The notes beneath the pieces are model-generated. The model did no database searches, was not told where the DNA came from, and saw nothing but the letters and a program-made list of their open reading frames with translations. A stretch of 25,186 bases of DNA, from IMG/VR virus record IMGVR_UViG_3300032296_002609, positions 1 through 25,186 of that record; one strand, written 5' to 3'. The DNA is from a virus. Numbering within the stretch: position 1 is the stretch's first letter; every line of letters begins with the position of its first letter. Of this stretch, positions 7,568 through 17,700 are shown piece after piece. Both the position numbers and the translations under genes were made by a program.

Positions 7568-8115
7568 TGTCATGGACAACATTTAAATCTACTTTACTAC
7601 CCGCCATGCAATCGAATTTGTTTGGTAATAATATAAATGGATTTGCAAAAACATTTACAACCGCATACGATATTGCAATAAAATCCGGTAAGGAAACAAT
7701 TAATCCAATTCCATTACTCAAAGGAAATACCGCAGCAATGGAATCGCAATTAATATTATTTTTAACACAGACACAAATGTCTAAATCACTTACATTGTTA
7801 GATGTCATAGGGCCGGCAATAATATCATATTGGGCGGGCGGTACTATGGCACCAATTCCACCATTAATACCGGCACCAGGAGCAATTGCAAATATTGCAC
7901 TAACACAGGGTACTGTATTGAATCCTGGAACTTGGAGTCCAATACCCGTTCCACCAAACAATGATTCATCTGTTTTTTTAAATGCATTTGTAACGGCAGC
8001 AAAAATTCATCTATCAACGGTTAGTGGTTTATATGTAGTATTGGCACAATATCCACCACCCGCTCCTCCGGCCCCCGGAGTTTTACCTTGGACTGGGTAT
8101 GTTGTACCTGATTAA
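7567..8115 (+). CDS. Probable baseplate-associated protein, proline-rich, unknown
   Basis: A 182-residue protein coupled to the spike gene by a TAATG overlap. It has a helical N-terminal half (about 5-75), a hydrophobic Pro/Gly/Ala segment around 90-115 (PIPPLIPAPGAIA), and a C-terminal stretch rich in prolines (PPPAPPAPG) ending in Val-Pro-Asp. The hydrophobic segment is broken by prolines, so it is probably not a membrane helix. No family is recognised. The position between gp5-like and gp25 genes suggests a hub or spike-associated virion protein. Confidence 0.75.
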   Translation: MSWTTFKSTLLPAMQSNLFGNNINGFAKTFTTAYDIAIKSGKETINPIPLLKGNTAAMESQLILFLTQTQMSKSLTLLDVIGPAIISYWAGGTMAPIPPLIPAPGAIANIALTQGTVLNPGTWSPIPVPPNNDSSVFLNAFVTAAKIHLSTVSGLYVVLAQYPPPAPPAPGVLPWTGYVVPD

Positions 8116-8128
8116 ATTTTAACTTTTT

Positions 8129-8136
8129 ATATTTAT
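8129..8136 (+). promoter_or_regulatory. Candidate phage promoter element ATATTTAT (copy 1)
   Basis: Exact octamer within TATATTTATTA in the 35-base gap before the 166-residue gene; it ends 14 bases before the ATG. It is one of six exact copies, all intergenic. The promoter role is an inference from position and recurrence. Confidence 0.5.
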
Positions 8137-8150
8137 TAAAAACAATTATT

Positions 8151-8651
8151 ATGGATTCGAAATTATTAGTCGGATTAATCAAAGAAGTTGTAAAAAACGA
8201 AGTTAAGCAACAAGTCAAAGAAGAATTGACAAAATTGATTAAATCCGGCGCAGTTACATTGAACAAAGAAAGAAAGCAACCATCATTAATGGAAATGACG
8301 GAAGTAAATAGTACTGCTCCTATAAAAAAACAGAGTGTAGTACCAACACAAAACAGAAGTGTAAAAGAATACACAAAAAATCCTTTATTAAATGAGGTAT
8401 TGAATCAAACAATCCCCTTCACAGCAAAGGAAAGGGTGGAAGGTCAATCGTTGGGAACGGATGGTGGTAGTGTGTTGGATATGATACAACCGCAAAAAAC
8501 TATGGAGAGTGATTGGGAGACATTGGATTATAGAACATTACAAAACATTCCATCAACTGTACCAAATTTTGAATCGACAGGGGATGATTTACAAGATGCA
8601 ACAATAAAAGCATTGACAAGAGATTATAGAGAATTAGTAAAAAGATTTTAA
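8151..8651 (+). CDS. Unknown protein with N-terminal helical segment, upstream of gp25
   Basis: A 166-residue hydrophilic protein. Residues 1-35 form a highly charged amphipathic helix (KEVVKNEVKQQVKEELTKL), the middle (about 45-140) is polar and probably disordered, and the last 20 residues form a second helix ending in DYRELVKRF. Helix ends joined by a flexible middle would suit a scaffold or linker role in assembly. It is preceded by one of the few real gaps in the block, which carries the ATATTTAT element, and is followed 3 bases later by gp25. No family is recognised. Confidence 0.75.
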   Translation: MDSKLLVGLIKEVVKNEVKQQVKEELTKLIKSGAVTLNKERKQPSLMEMTEVNSTAPIKKQSVVPTQNRSVKEYTKNPLLNEVLNQTIPFTAKERVEGQSLGTDGGSVLDMIQPQKTMESDWETLDYRTLQNIPSTVPNFESTGDDLQDATIKALTRDYRELVKRF

Positions 8652-8654
8652 TAA

Positions 8655-9092
8655 ATGGCAATAGAGTTAGGTAGAGTAAATGTAAGAGATTTAACTGAAA
8701 ATAGTTATAAAAAAATTGGTATTGGGATTAATAGTAATCCGAGTACAGATGGTATATTTTCTACAAATTACACTACATTAAGTCAAGCTAAAGATAATAT
8801 TAAAAATTTATTACTAACACAAAAGGGTGAAAGATTAATGCAACCTGATTTTGGTTGTGATATTTGGAGAGTTCTATTTGAACAATCGGTTGATGGTGAT
8901 ATAGATTTTTTAATAGAAAATGCGGTAGTAGAAGCCGTTAATATTTGGTTACCTTACTTAACCATAAATCAAATCATTATAGATAATGATGATGAACAAA
9001 AAGATAATAATAGAGTTGGTTTGGAAATTAACTTTTCTTTGGCATCGAATCCAAATTTAAGAGAATCCGTAAAAATAGTATTAAATAATTAA
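8655..9092 (+). CDS. 25: Baseplate wedge subunit, gp25/GpW-like
   Basis: A 145-residue member of the GPW/gp25 family, the sheath-initiating wedge protein that contacts gp6 and gp53 in T4. The typical core is present: a helix with AKDNIKNLLLTQKGERLMQPDFGCDIWRVLFE-like features at about 45-75 (Q56-K-G-E-R60 is the signature turn, followed by the PDFG loop), then a helix with IENAVVEAV and a final beta-strand pair. Length is close to T4 gp25 (132 residues). The stop is 2 bases from gp6, the usual neighbour. Confidence 0.92.
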   Translation: MAIELGRVNVRDLTENSYKKIGIGINSNPSTDGIFSTNYTTLSQAKDNIKNLLLTQKGERLMQPDFGCDIWRVLFEQSVDGDIDFLIENAVVEAVNIWLPYLTINQIIIDNDDEQKDNNRVGLEINFSLASNPNLRESVKIVLNN

Positions 9093-9094
9093 TA

Positions 9095-11122
9095 ATGGCT
9101 ATAAAAAGTGTAAAAAAATCTTGGGGTACAAATAAAGACATAAATTATGTCGGTAAAGATTTTGAATCATTAAAACAAAATTTAATAGATTATACAAAAA
9201 CTTACTTTCCAAATACTTACTCCGATTTCAATGAGGCCTCACCTGGTATGGTTTTTATAGAACAGGCCGCTGCCATTGGTGATGTATTAGCATTTTATCA
9301 GGACACACAGTTAAAAGAATCAATGTTAGCATATGCAACGGAGAGAAAAAATGTGATGGCATTGGCACAGGCGATGGGATATAAACCAAAGGTAACAACA
9401 CCCGCAGTTACAACATTGACTGTTTACCAACTTGTTCCTGCAAAGGGTTCATCTGGTAACTATGCGCCTGATGAAAATTACTATTTGAAAATAAGTGAAG
9501 GAATGCAAGTGGCTTCCACTACAAATTCAAATGTGATATTTAGAACTACGGATGTTGTAGATTTTGCAAGCGAAACGGATAGAGAAATATCTGTACATGA
9601 TAGAAATACTTCAACCGGAGAACCTACATTTTATTTAATAACAAAAAAAGTAAAAGCCATTTCAGCAAGTGAAGTATCTACAACCGTTTTTGTTCCAGCT
9701 GGTGATTTGGATTATCCTACTATCAATTTGAATGATACCAATATCATAGAAATAACTTCTATAGCAGATGAAAACAATAACAAATATTATGAAGTACCAT
9801 ATTTAGCACAAGAAAGTGTTTTTGTAGAAAAACCAAATAAGGATACTAATAGTAATTTATCAGAGTATTCAAATACGGTTCCTTACATATTGGAATTACA
9901 AAAAGTTCCAAGAAGATTTTGTGTTTTAATAAATTCCGATAATACAACTACAATTCAATTTGGTAGCGGTGATGTAAATATGAACGATGAGGTAATACTA
10001 CCAAATTCTAAAAATTTAGGATTAGGTCTTGCAAATTCTATAAAAAGAGTAAATCAAGGAATTGATCCATCTAATTTTTTAAAAACAAATACGTTTGGTA
10101 TAGCGCCTGCAGGGAAGGGTTTAACTATAAAGTATTTAGTAGGTGGTGGTGTTGAATCAAATGTTAATCAAAACGATTTAACTACCATAAATAGAATCGA
10201 ATTTGATGAAGATTTACTATCAATATCTAATATTGATTTACCATTATATGAGACTATGAAAAATTCCATTGCAGTGGAAAATGAAGAATCCGCTGTCGGT
10301 GGTAGGGGTGTTGAATCGATAGAAGAAATAAGACAAAACGCATTGGCAACATTTGGTTCGCAAAATCGTGCAGTAACAAAAGAAGATTATGTTGTTAGAG
10401 CGCTTTCAATGCCAGAAAGGTATGGTAGTGTTGCAAAGGTTTATGTTAGTCCCGATGGTGAGATTGATAACAATTCTCCAGCATCCATACTGGCTTCACC
10501 TAAAAACGTAGCCGAGTTTGTAGGTGTAGTAGAAGGATTAAAAGATAAAACAACAAGTGAAATACAAAAAGAATTAGTTAAGTATCTTTCTCAAAAGAAA
10601 ACATCAATATCTGAAGTAAATAATCCATTTGCAATTAATATGTATGTTCTCGGATTTGATTCAAATAAAAAATTAACGAATCTAAATCAAGCGGTTAAAG
10701 AAAATTTAAAAACATATATAGGTGAATATAGAATGCTCACAGATGCGGTAAATATAATAGATGGGTTTGTTGTTAATATAGGATGTGATTTTGAAATAAT
10801 AGTTTATTCAGAATATAATAAGAGTGAAGTTGTAACGAAGTGTATAACCGAATTACAAGATTATTTTAATATAGATAATTGGACATTCAACAAACCAATA
10901 AACATTTCTGAAATAGAATTGATAATTGCTAATGTTGAGGGTGTTATGAGTGTACCATCTGTAAAAATTTATAATCTATGTGCAAGTGATGGTGGAAACT
11001 ATTCACCAAATAGATATAATATAGTAGAGGCTACAAAGGGTAAAATTGTTTATCCATCGTTAGATCCTTGTGTTTTTGAAGTTAAATTTCCTAACAAAGA
11101 TATTAAAGGGAGGGCCTTATAA
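9095..11122 (+). CDS. 6: Baseplate wedge subunit gp6 (baseplate J-like)
   Basis: A 675-residue protein, very near the 660 residues of T4 gp6, which forms the inner ring of the baseplate wedge. The N-terminal region has DFESLKQNLIDYTKTYFP and SPGMVFIEQAAAIGDVLAFYQD (about 23-75), typical of the family. The baseplate J-like core holds VTKEDYVVRALSMPERYGSV (from about 427), and the C-terminal part repeats strand-helix units ending near the NISEIELIIANVEGV region. No truncation is seen. It overlaps the following gene by one base (TAATG). Confidence 0.93.
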   Translation: MAIKSVKKSWGTNKDINYVGKDFESLKQNLIDYTKTYFPNTYSDFNEASPGMVFIEQAAAIGDVLAFYQDTQLKESMLAYATERKNVMALAQAMGYKPKVTTPAVTTLTVYQLVPAKGSSGNYAPDENYYLKISEGMQVASTTNSNVIFRTTDVVDFASETDREISVHDRNTSTGEPTFYLITKKVKAISASEVSTTVFVPAGDLDYPTINLNDTNIIEITSIADENNNKYYEVPYLAQESVFVEKPNKDTNSNLSEYSNTVPYILELQKVPRRFCVLINSDNTTTIQFGSGDVNMNDEVILPNSKNLGLGLANSIKRVNQGIDPSNFLKTNTFGIAPAGKGLTIKYLVGGGVESNVNQNDLTTINRIEFDEDLLSISNIDLPLYETMKNSIAVENEESAVGGRGVESIEEIRQNALATFGSQNRAVTKEDYVVRALSMPERYGSVAKVYVSPDGEIDNNSPASILASPKNVAEFVGVVEGLKDKTTSEIQKELVKYLSQKKTSISEVNNPFAINMYVLGFDSNKKLTNLNQAVKENLKTYIGEYRMLTDAVNIIDGFVVNIGCDFEIIVYSEYNKSEVVTKCITELQDYFNIDNWTFNKPINISEIELIIANVEGVMSVPSVKIYNLCASDGGNYSPNRYNIVEATKGKIVYPSLDPCVFEVKFPNKDIKGRAL

Positions 11123-12228
11123 TGCATAAATTTTTCTCATCATCATACGATGCCAGTATATATCTTCAACAACCGGATCAGAATGCGGGTAGAGATGGTT
11201 TACTGGAAGTTGGTAAACTTTATTATGGTGCAACAGGAGCCGAAACAAAAGATATAGCTAGATCTCTAATAAAATTTAATACCAATCCAATATCACAATC
11301 CCTACATACCAACAATATTACAGGAAGTTGGAAATGTTACTTAAATTTAAAAACAGCAGTGGCCGAAGAAATACCATTGGAATATACGTTGTATACAAAT
11401 GCCGTTTCTCAAAGTTGGACAATGGGTACGGGTACTAAATTTGATAATATAACATCGGATGGTGTAAGTTGGAAATATCGTAATGGTATAGATAAGTGGC
11501 AAGATAATACAATTGCAGGTACTGCAACTTATGTGGCCGGTACTACAGGATCTGCCAATGCGGAAGGTGGAACGTGGTACACTTCAAATGAATCTTCCCA
11601 ATCTTTTAATTATTCCGCATCGGATTTAAGAATGGATGTAACCGGAATAGTTGATTATTGGATTAGTGGAACATTGCCAAATAATGGGTTCATAATACAC
11701 CACAGTTTAGATAATGAATATAATAATTCGTTAGATTATGGTATTATAAAATTTTTCTCAAAAGAAACAAATACTATATACGAACCAAAATTAGAATTAG
11801 TTTGGGATGATAGTTCGTATGTTACAACCGGTTTGACGGAGGTATCTGGTACTTTATATGATGATGATTATAAAATTGTTTTGACAAATTTAAGAACAAA
11901 ATACCCAAAAGATTCGGTTATTAAAATAAGATTAAAAGCAAGAGATGCTTATCCTTTGAAGTCTTTTGGAACAACATTCGCATACGACCAAAATAAATAT
12001 TTACCAACAGGATCTGCATATTATCAATTGGAAGATTATGTTACAAGAGAGGTAATAGTTCCATTTGGAGAATACTCTAAAATAAGTTGCGATGCATCGG
12101 GCAATTATTTTAAAATAGATTTATCAACACTTCCTATAACTAGAAATTATTTATTAAAAATAAGAATAGATGAGGATGGTGTACATACCATAATTGATAA
12201 TAAATTGATGTTTGAAATAGTAGAATAA
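11122..12228 (+). CDS. Virion structural protein with DNRLRE-like beta domain
   Basis: A 368-residue protein. Residues about 1-230 resemble the DNRLRE-type beta-sandwich: an N-terminal SSSYDASIYL strand, SLIKFNT near 53, DVTGIVDYWISG (172-183), NNGFIIHH, an IIKFFSKET strand and PKLELVWDD (222-230). Such domains occur on extracellular and phage surface proteins and often bind carbohydrate or build fibres. The rest (about 235-368) is beta-rich with LKARDAYP and a LPITRNYLLKIRIDEDG stretch. One-base overlaps at both ends tie it to gp6 and to the next gene, so it is likely an outer baseplate part replacing a T4 gp8 to gp11 type component. The domain call is by eye. Confidence 0.6.
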   Translation: MHKFFSSSYDASIYLQQPDQNAGRDGLLEVGKLYYGATGAETKDIARSLIKFNTNPISQSLHTNNITGSWKCYLNLKTAVAEEIPLEYTLYTNAVSQSWTMGTGTKFDNITSDGVSWKYRNGIDKWQDNTIAGTATYVAGTTGSANAEGGTWYTSNESSQSFNYSASDLRMDVTGIVDYWISGTLPNNGFIIHHSLDNEYNNSLDYGIIKFFSKETNTIYEPKLELVWDDSSYVTTGLTEVSGTLYDDDYKIVLTNLRTKYPKDSVIKIRLKARDAYPLKSFGTTFAYDQNKYLPTGSAYYQLEDYVTREVIVPFGEYSKISCDASGNYFKIDLSTLPITRNYLLKIRIDEDGVHTIIDNKLMFEIVE

Positions 12229-13397
12229 TGGCAGGAGAACTTACATCACTAGAAGCAATAGCTCAGAAATTACAAGAGAAGAGAAAGGAAGATTTAGAAA
12301 AAATCCTTTCTAGAGATGGATCATCTGCTTCTGCTAAAAACGAATACAATATAACAAATGTTAAAGAGGATAATGTCGCTTCTTCTTTGTTATTTAAATC
12401 TCTTATCAAACCAAAATATGACAATGAAGAACTATTAAAAGCGGTCGATACGGAAGTTAAAGAATTAAAACCAAATATTCCCGTACCTAAAAAGGATTTA
12501 GTTCCAAAACCATTATATGATGAACAATTAGCAGTAAACGATGATTTAACTAAACAATTAAAAACTGCAACAGATTCAATTGAAAAATTACAGTCCGATA
12601 TTGCAAATGTGAGATCACAATTGCAAACGGAAATAAATAATAGATTATCAATTGAACAATCAAATGATACATTGGTTAATCAATTAGATACATTAAGTAA
12701 AACCATTGATGATTTTGCTATTCAGATATCTACTGCATTACAAAAATCAATAGAAGAATCGATATTAAGAACATCATTACAAGCACAAAATACAGGCTTC
12801 AAAGCACAAATAAAAGCATTGATTAAACAAATAGATACATTAAACTCTATAATAGAAGGATTACAAGCACAACTTGGAGCAGTACAACAACAGCAAGCAA
12901 TTGTACAAGGAACACAGGCAGAAGCATTGGCAGCTGGTGCAGATGTTATCAATGATGTAGTTGTATCTAAATTAAAGGTAAAAGCAAATCCAAATAGACC
13001 AGAAATATTCGCAGTGTTGAAATCCGGAGGTGGACATAAATGGATAAATGGACAAACTCTTATTTTAACTAATAATGATAAAAATCCTGTTGATGTTAAC
13101 TTGGTTGTAAATTTTAAAGGTGGTAACCCTGCTTGGTTTAATTTGAATGAAACTTCTTTTAGTTTGCCTGCAAATGGTGGTACTAAAGAAATAGAATTGA
13201 GAGTAAACGAAGGCGCAGCTGCAAACTATAAATCTTATCCAAAAGGTGGTTGGTTCGGTGGACACTGGGGCTCGGTAGAATATAGTGGAAATGATTTAAA
13301 AGTAAGTATAAAAAGGGTCGATGGTACTGAAAAATCCAAATTTTATAAAATGAGTATGATAAAGTCACATCCTGGCTCTTACGACGGAACAAACTAA
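12228..13397 (+). CDS. Long coiled-coil virion protein with beta-rich C-terminal domain
   Basis: A 389-residue protein in three parts: a charged N-terminal region (1-85) with a Pro-rich hinge around 78-92 (IPVPKKDLVPKP); a long Gln/Leu/Ile heptad coiled coil (about 95-235), probably trimeric; and a C-terminal domain (about 245-389) with alternating strands (HKWINGQTLILTNND, VNLVVNF, TKEIELRVNE) suggestive of an Ig-like sandwich, with a Gly/Trp-rich GGWFGGHWGSVEY loop. This layout is that of a short fibre or spoke. It is coupled to the DNRLRE-like gene by TAATG. The family is not recognised. Confidence 0.72.
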   Translation: MAGELTSLEAIAQKLQEKRKEDLEKILSRDGSSASAKNEYNITNVKEDNVASSLLFKSLIKPKYDNEELLKAVDTEVKELKPNIPVPKKDLVPKPLYDEQLAVNDDLTKQLKTATDSIEKLQSDIANVRSQLQTEINNRLSIEQSNDTLVNQLDTLSKTIDDFAIQISTALQKSIEESILRTSLQAQNTGFKAQIKALIKQIDTLNSIIEGLQAQLGAVQQQQAIVQGTQAEALAAGADVINDVVVSKLKVKANPNRPEIFAVLKSGGGHKWINGQTLILTNNDKNPVDVNLVVNFKGGNPAWFNLNETSFSLPANGGTKEIELRVNEGAAANYKSYPKGGWFGGHWGSVEYSGNDLKVSIKRVDGTEKSKFYKMSMIKSHPGSYDGTN

Positions 13398-13401
13398 TAT
13401 T

Positions 13402-14709
13402 ATGAGTATAAAAAAATATACAAATTTTGATAGTATAAATTTAAAAACCGAAAATGAAGGTAAGTTTTTAAATAAAGAAGATATTTTTATTGTAACCAAA
13501 AATGAAATAGAGGGAACGGAATTTGGTGAGTGTAAGTACGATGTTATGGAGGTTGCGGTTTATGATATAAACAATAACCTACTACCACAAAAATCAGGAA
13601 AGAATGTAGCATATATCAAAACAAATGATATTAAAAATTATTTGTATAATATAACAAACCGAACTGGTCTAAAAGAAATTGCCATTGATATTGAAAAATT
13701 ATTAAAAGATTTGGGATTTACAAATGGTATATTAAAAGTCAATATAAACTTTGTAAGAAATACGGTTGGTTCCGATGATATATTGAATAGAGTCTGGATT
13801 CAAGAAATATCACCATCAAGAGAGGAAATAAGAATTATACCTTTAAAAACAAAAGATGAAAAAATAACCGAACTTAATAAAAAAGAATTTTCAAATTTAA
13901 ATAATTTAAGTAAAGATTTTTCTTTTTATAAAAAAACACTATTAGATACGTTATCATCTTTTGAAAATAATTTTTTAACAAAGGTAGATGATTATTTGGA
14001 ATCAAAGTATGGAAAAGATTTTTTTTCGATATTAAAAAAAGATTTTGGATTAAGTAGATTTGATAATTTTAGAAAAAAAATATTTGATGAATTTAAAACA
14101 TCAGTAAACTACTATTTAACAAATAAACATTTTAAAATAACAGAAACAAATTTTGGTAAACCATCCGATATTAGATTTGAAGATTGTGAAAAATATGTTT
14201 TTTCTGATATATTAAAAAATATTAATGATATTTTATTTATCTGTATAGAGTACAATTCTTTTTTCTTAAAAAGAAGAAATGTAAAAATAGAATCGATACC
14301 TGAAGAATTCAAAGTTATTGAATTAGAAAAACAAATACAAAATAATTTGGATTCGTTTCCAACACCCGTTGTTGAGAAAGTAAATGTGTATAGTCCTTCT
14401 AACACTAATTTTCAATTTGATGATACTTTACCAAAAGAATTTGTGATATTAGATCCTGGTCCGATACAACCAAGATTACAGGATCCAATAATAGAAGAAC
14501 CTACAATTGAAGAACCAATAATTAGAGAACCGGAACCGACAACCGAACCGGAACCTGTAATTAGAGAACCACAACCGACAACCGAACCTGAAATTGTTAT
14601 CTCCGGTGGAGGTGGTGGTGGAAGAACTGGCGGTGTGATGGTAAGAGATGAATCCGGCGGTGGCGGAACTTTTGGTGAAACATTTATACCAAGAGAATTT
14701 TTTGAATAA
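13402..14709 (+). CDS. Probable baseplate/tail structural protein with Glu-Pro repeat tail
   Basis: A 435-residue protein. The N-terminal 150 residues are beta-rich, with VWIQEISPSREEIRIIPL (about 132-149), a strand-turn-strand unit that I associate with T4-like virion proteins. The middle (about 155-310) is helical with many Phe, Asn and Lys. The C-terminal part has short Glu-Pro units (about 365-395) and a glycine-rich ending. The DNA of the Glu-Pro stretch contains a 39-base tandem duplication. It lies 4 bases after the coiled-coil gene and 18 before the giant wedge gene. The function is otherwise unknown. Confidence 0.7.
   Translation: MSIKKYTNFDSINLKTENEGKFLNKEDIFIVTKNEIEGTEFGECKYDVMEVAVYDINNNLLPQKSGKNVAYIKTNDIKNYLYNITNRTGLKEIAIDIEKLLKDLGFTNGILKVNINFVRNTVGSDDILNRVWIQEISPSREEIRIIPLKTKDEKITELNKKEFSNLNNLSKDFSFYKKTLLDTLSSFENNFLTKVDDYLESKYGKDFFSILKKDFGLSRFDNFRKKIFDEFKTSVNYYLTNKHFKITETNFGKPSDIRFEDCEKYVFSDILKNINDILFICIEYNSFFLKRRNVKIESIPEEFKVIELEKQIQNNLDSFPTPVVEKVNVYSPSNTNFQFDDTLPKEFVILDPGPIQPRLQDPIIEEPTIEEPIIREPEPTTEPEPVIREPQPTTEPEIVISGGGGGGRTGGVMVRDESGGGGTFGETFIPREFFE
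14521..14598 (+). repeat. Two 39-base tandem units coding for a Glu-Pro repeat
   Basis: Units 14521-14559 and 14560-14598 both begin ATTAGAGAACC and share AACCGACAACCGAACC; they differ mainly in two bases near the middle and in the last third. Each codes for 13 residues (IREP.PTTEPE-type). An imperfect 15-base pattern (xIxEEP) precedes them. Being in frame, copy-number change would alter linker length only. Confidence 0.85.
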
Positions 14710-14710
14710 A

Positions 14711-14718
14711 ATATTTAT
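14711..14718 (+). promoter_or_regulatory. Candidate phage promoter element ATATTTAT (copy 2)
   Basis: Exact octamer in the 18-base gap before the 1895-residue wedge gene. Only 9 bases separate it from the ATG, so a transcript started from it would have almost no leader. Confidence 0.45.
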
Positions 14719-14727
14719 ATAAAAAGA

Positions 14728-17700
14728 ATGGCATTAGAATCACCATCTGAAAATCTTTTTGGCGGAGATGTTACCACAAATAATCAATCACTTACAGGTG
14801 ATGGGCCGCAGATATCTCCAATCATTGGGGATACACTATTAGGTGTTGGTGGTGGTGGAGGTGGTGGTACGACATTGACCGGTACTACATCGGACACACC
14901 AATCGGAGTATGGGTTCCAACTACAGGGAATGAGGGAACATTAAACATATCATTAAAATCATCAGAACCAGCTAGATTTTTAGAAAACAGTACAGATGTT
15001 GGAATCGGAAGTGCAGTTAAACTAACATATTCTCCATCTCTAACTTTTGGTAATTCAAAAACATATACAGCGGAAGTAGAAGGTAAACGTGCTACAAATT
15101 ATTTTATAGTATCCGTAAAATCTACACAATCTATAACCGGAAGGTTTTTAGCATCTGATCAGTTGTTTGTAGAAGAATATGCTTATGATAAATCAAGTTC
15201 AAATTACGTTTTAGCAAACGTTAAAGAATTGGAAACAACAACGGGTACGATAGATTTACAGTTTTCGTTTGAGGCAAAAACCAGGCCCATCCTTACTTTA
15301 AATCCTGAACCGGATCCTCCAATATCCACACCACAGGACGATACAACGGTTGGATATGAAATTGCATTTGCAACAAATCTTACATCCGAAATCGGTGATA
15401 CCATATCTTTAAAATATAAATTATCAAATAATACAAATGATATAATCGATGAGGGCGTTATATCATTATCGGAAGGGTCTACCGATGGAAAACAAATAAA
15501 AAAATCATTATTAGATAACGGATACGTTATTTTTGAAATAGATGGGATGTTACCAAAAAATACATCCTATTCTGGAATATATTGGGCAAATAAAACAATA
15601 GCAGAAGCAAATATAAATGATTTTACAAAGTGGAACAAAACCAACGAAGCGTTTAAAATATCTGCGCAGGAATTATTAAACGGTGTTGTTGTATTTGCTC
15701 AATTAGAAAAATTAGTACCATCCGAAAGACCAAAAATAACAGCAATAAGAGATAGATATGATATTGAAGTAAAAGAATCTGATAAAGAGAAGGTAGTATT
15801 TGTTGAGTTTGCAACACAAAACGCTGATTATGTAAATGCATACATTTCCGCAGATAAATTCATTAAAGTAGATGCTAAATCGGGCGGAGTTGATTTATTT
15901 TTTATAAAAGATTTTTTAGAAGTATATGGATTAAAAAAAGTTATTTTAGTAGCCGAAAGTGAGGCATATGGTACGGGAGATAGGATTGAAATAATGTTGA
16001 ATTTTATTTCAATAAATGACTTTCCATCTATAACTCAAATAGTTTTTCCGAATGAAATAGATATACCAAGTTTTTCTGATTACAATATATCATACGATAT
16101 TACATATAATACATTTGCAGCAACGCATATAAATGTAGAATTATTACAGAAAGATAAAACAAAAACTGTTTTATTTAAAAATCTACCTCCAAATAATTTT
16201 TTCAAAATAAATTTAAGAGATTTAGCAAATAAATTTCAAAATTGGAATGGAAGTGATAATGTAACATTAATACTTACACCATTAAATACGGGGGGCCCAG
16301 AGGAATTGGTTGGTAATTCTTATGAGATTACTACAAAATTAATCATACCATCCATAAAATTAGATGAAGATTCTATAAGAAAATCCATCTTTGATGCATT
16401 TGTAGATACTATTACATTTTCACAACCACAATTAGAAAGCAAGTATTTAACACATCTTGCTAATTTTGGAAATGATGAGCAAATATTAATTTCTTCTTGG
16501 GAAGATGATAACTGGACTCTATCGGATAAAAAGGAAGATGAGTTCGGGAACATTACAATTACTAAAGAGGTAAAAGCAACAATATTAAAATTATATAGTC
16601 CTTTACCACCAAACGTAGCAGATAATTCAACTTTTTGGATTACAAAATTAATGGCAAATCCATTAATAGAAACCGTTATATTAAATGAACAAGATTCCGT
16701 AAGTTGTCCTCCATTGAAGGGGCCAAACTTTGGTATTGATATTGATTTTGTAAAAGGTAAATCGACAAACTACGAATCCCTTGATGATTTAATATTGAGT
16801 TCATCTGTATCAAGTTCATCCGAATTAATACAAACATATTTAAGTAGTTCGGTTTTTGATACTACCAATTTGAATGTACAATATTATAGTGGTTCTAATA
16901 TAGACAACGGAACTATACTTTGGGAAAACTTTGTACACTTTAGTTCTGCGAAGGAAAGAGTTGATAATTTTGTGTATAAAGTTCAGTTAATTGAAACATA
17001 TGAAAGTGCAATTTCCGCTTCGTTATCCACAGGATCTAATACGGCAACAGGCATACATACCGGCTCAATTGCTGCAGTACAGGAAAGAGAAAAAAGTTTA
17101 AATAAAAAGAGAAAAATTATACAAGGATTTGATGGGTTTGAATCATTCTTATATGAATCATCATCATTTGGTTGGCCGTATTCGGGAAGTTTTAGATTAC
17201 CATCAAGTGATACTGGAAGTGTTGCGCCTTGGTATGAAACTATAATAGAATTGGCTGAGGTTTATGATAATATGAACTACAACTATGTTCTTAATAACAT
17301 ACCCGCATACATATCCGATTATTCCGAAAATGAAAGTTATTTATTATTTCTTTCAATGATAGGACATCACTTTGATAACATATACTTTTATACAAAAGCA
17401 ATTGAAAGAAGTAGGGGATTGGGTTATAAATCAAAAAATGGAATATCTGATAAACTATTATATGATACCCTAAAATCCTTCAATTGGAATGCGTTGACAT
17501 TGGATTCAAATGCTCAACTTTGGAAATTGGTATTTGGTATGGATTCGGATGGTAATACTAAACAAACAAATCCATCAAAAGAAAGAACATATGAAGTTTG
17601 GAGAAGAATTGTAAATAACTTACCATACCTTTTAAAACATAAGGGTACTAAAAGAGGAATATATGCACTAATGGCTTGTTATGGTATTCCAGCTTCAAAT

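Noticed and set aside
11993-12000. ATAAATAT, the minus-strand copy of the candidate promoter octamer
   Set aside because: Inside the DNRLRE-like gene and pointing against all genes; one chance copy is expected.
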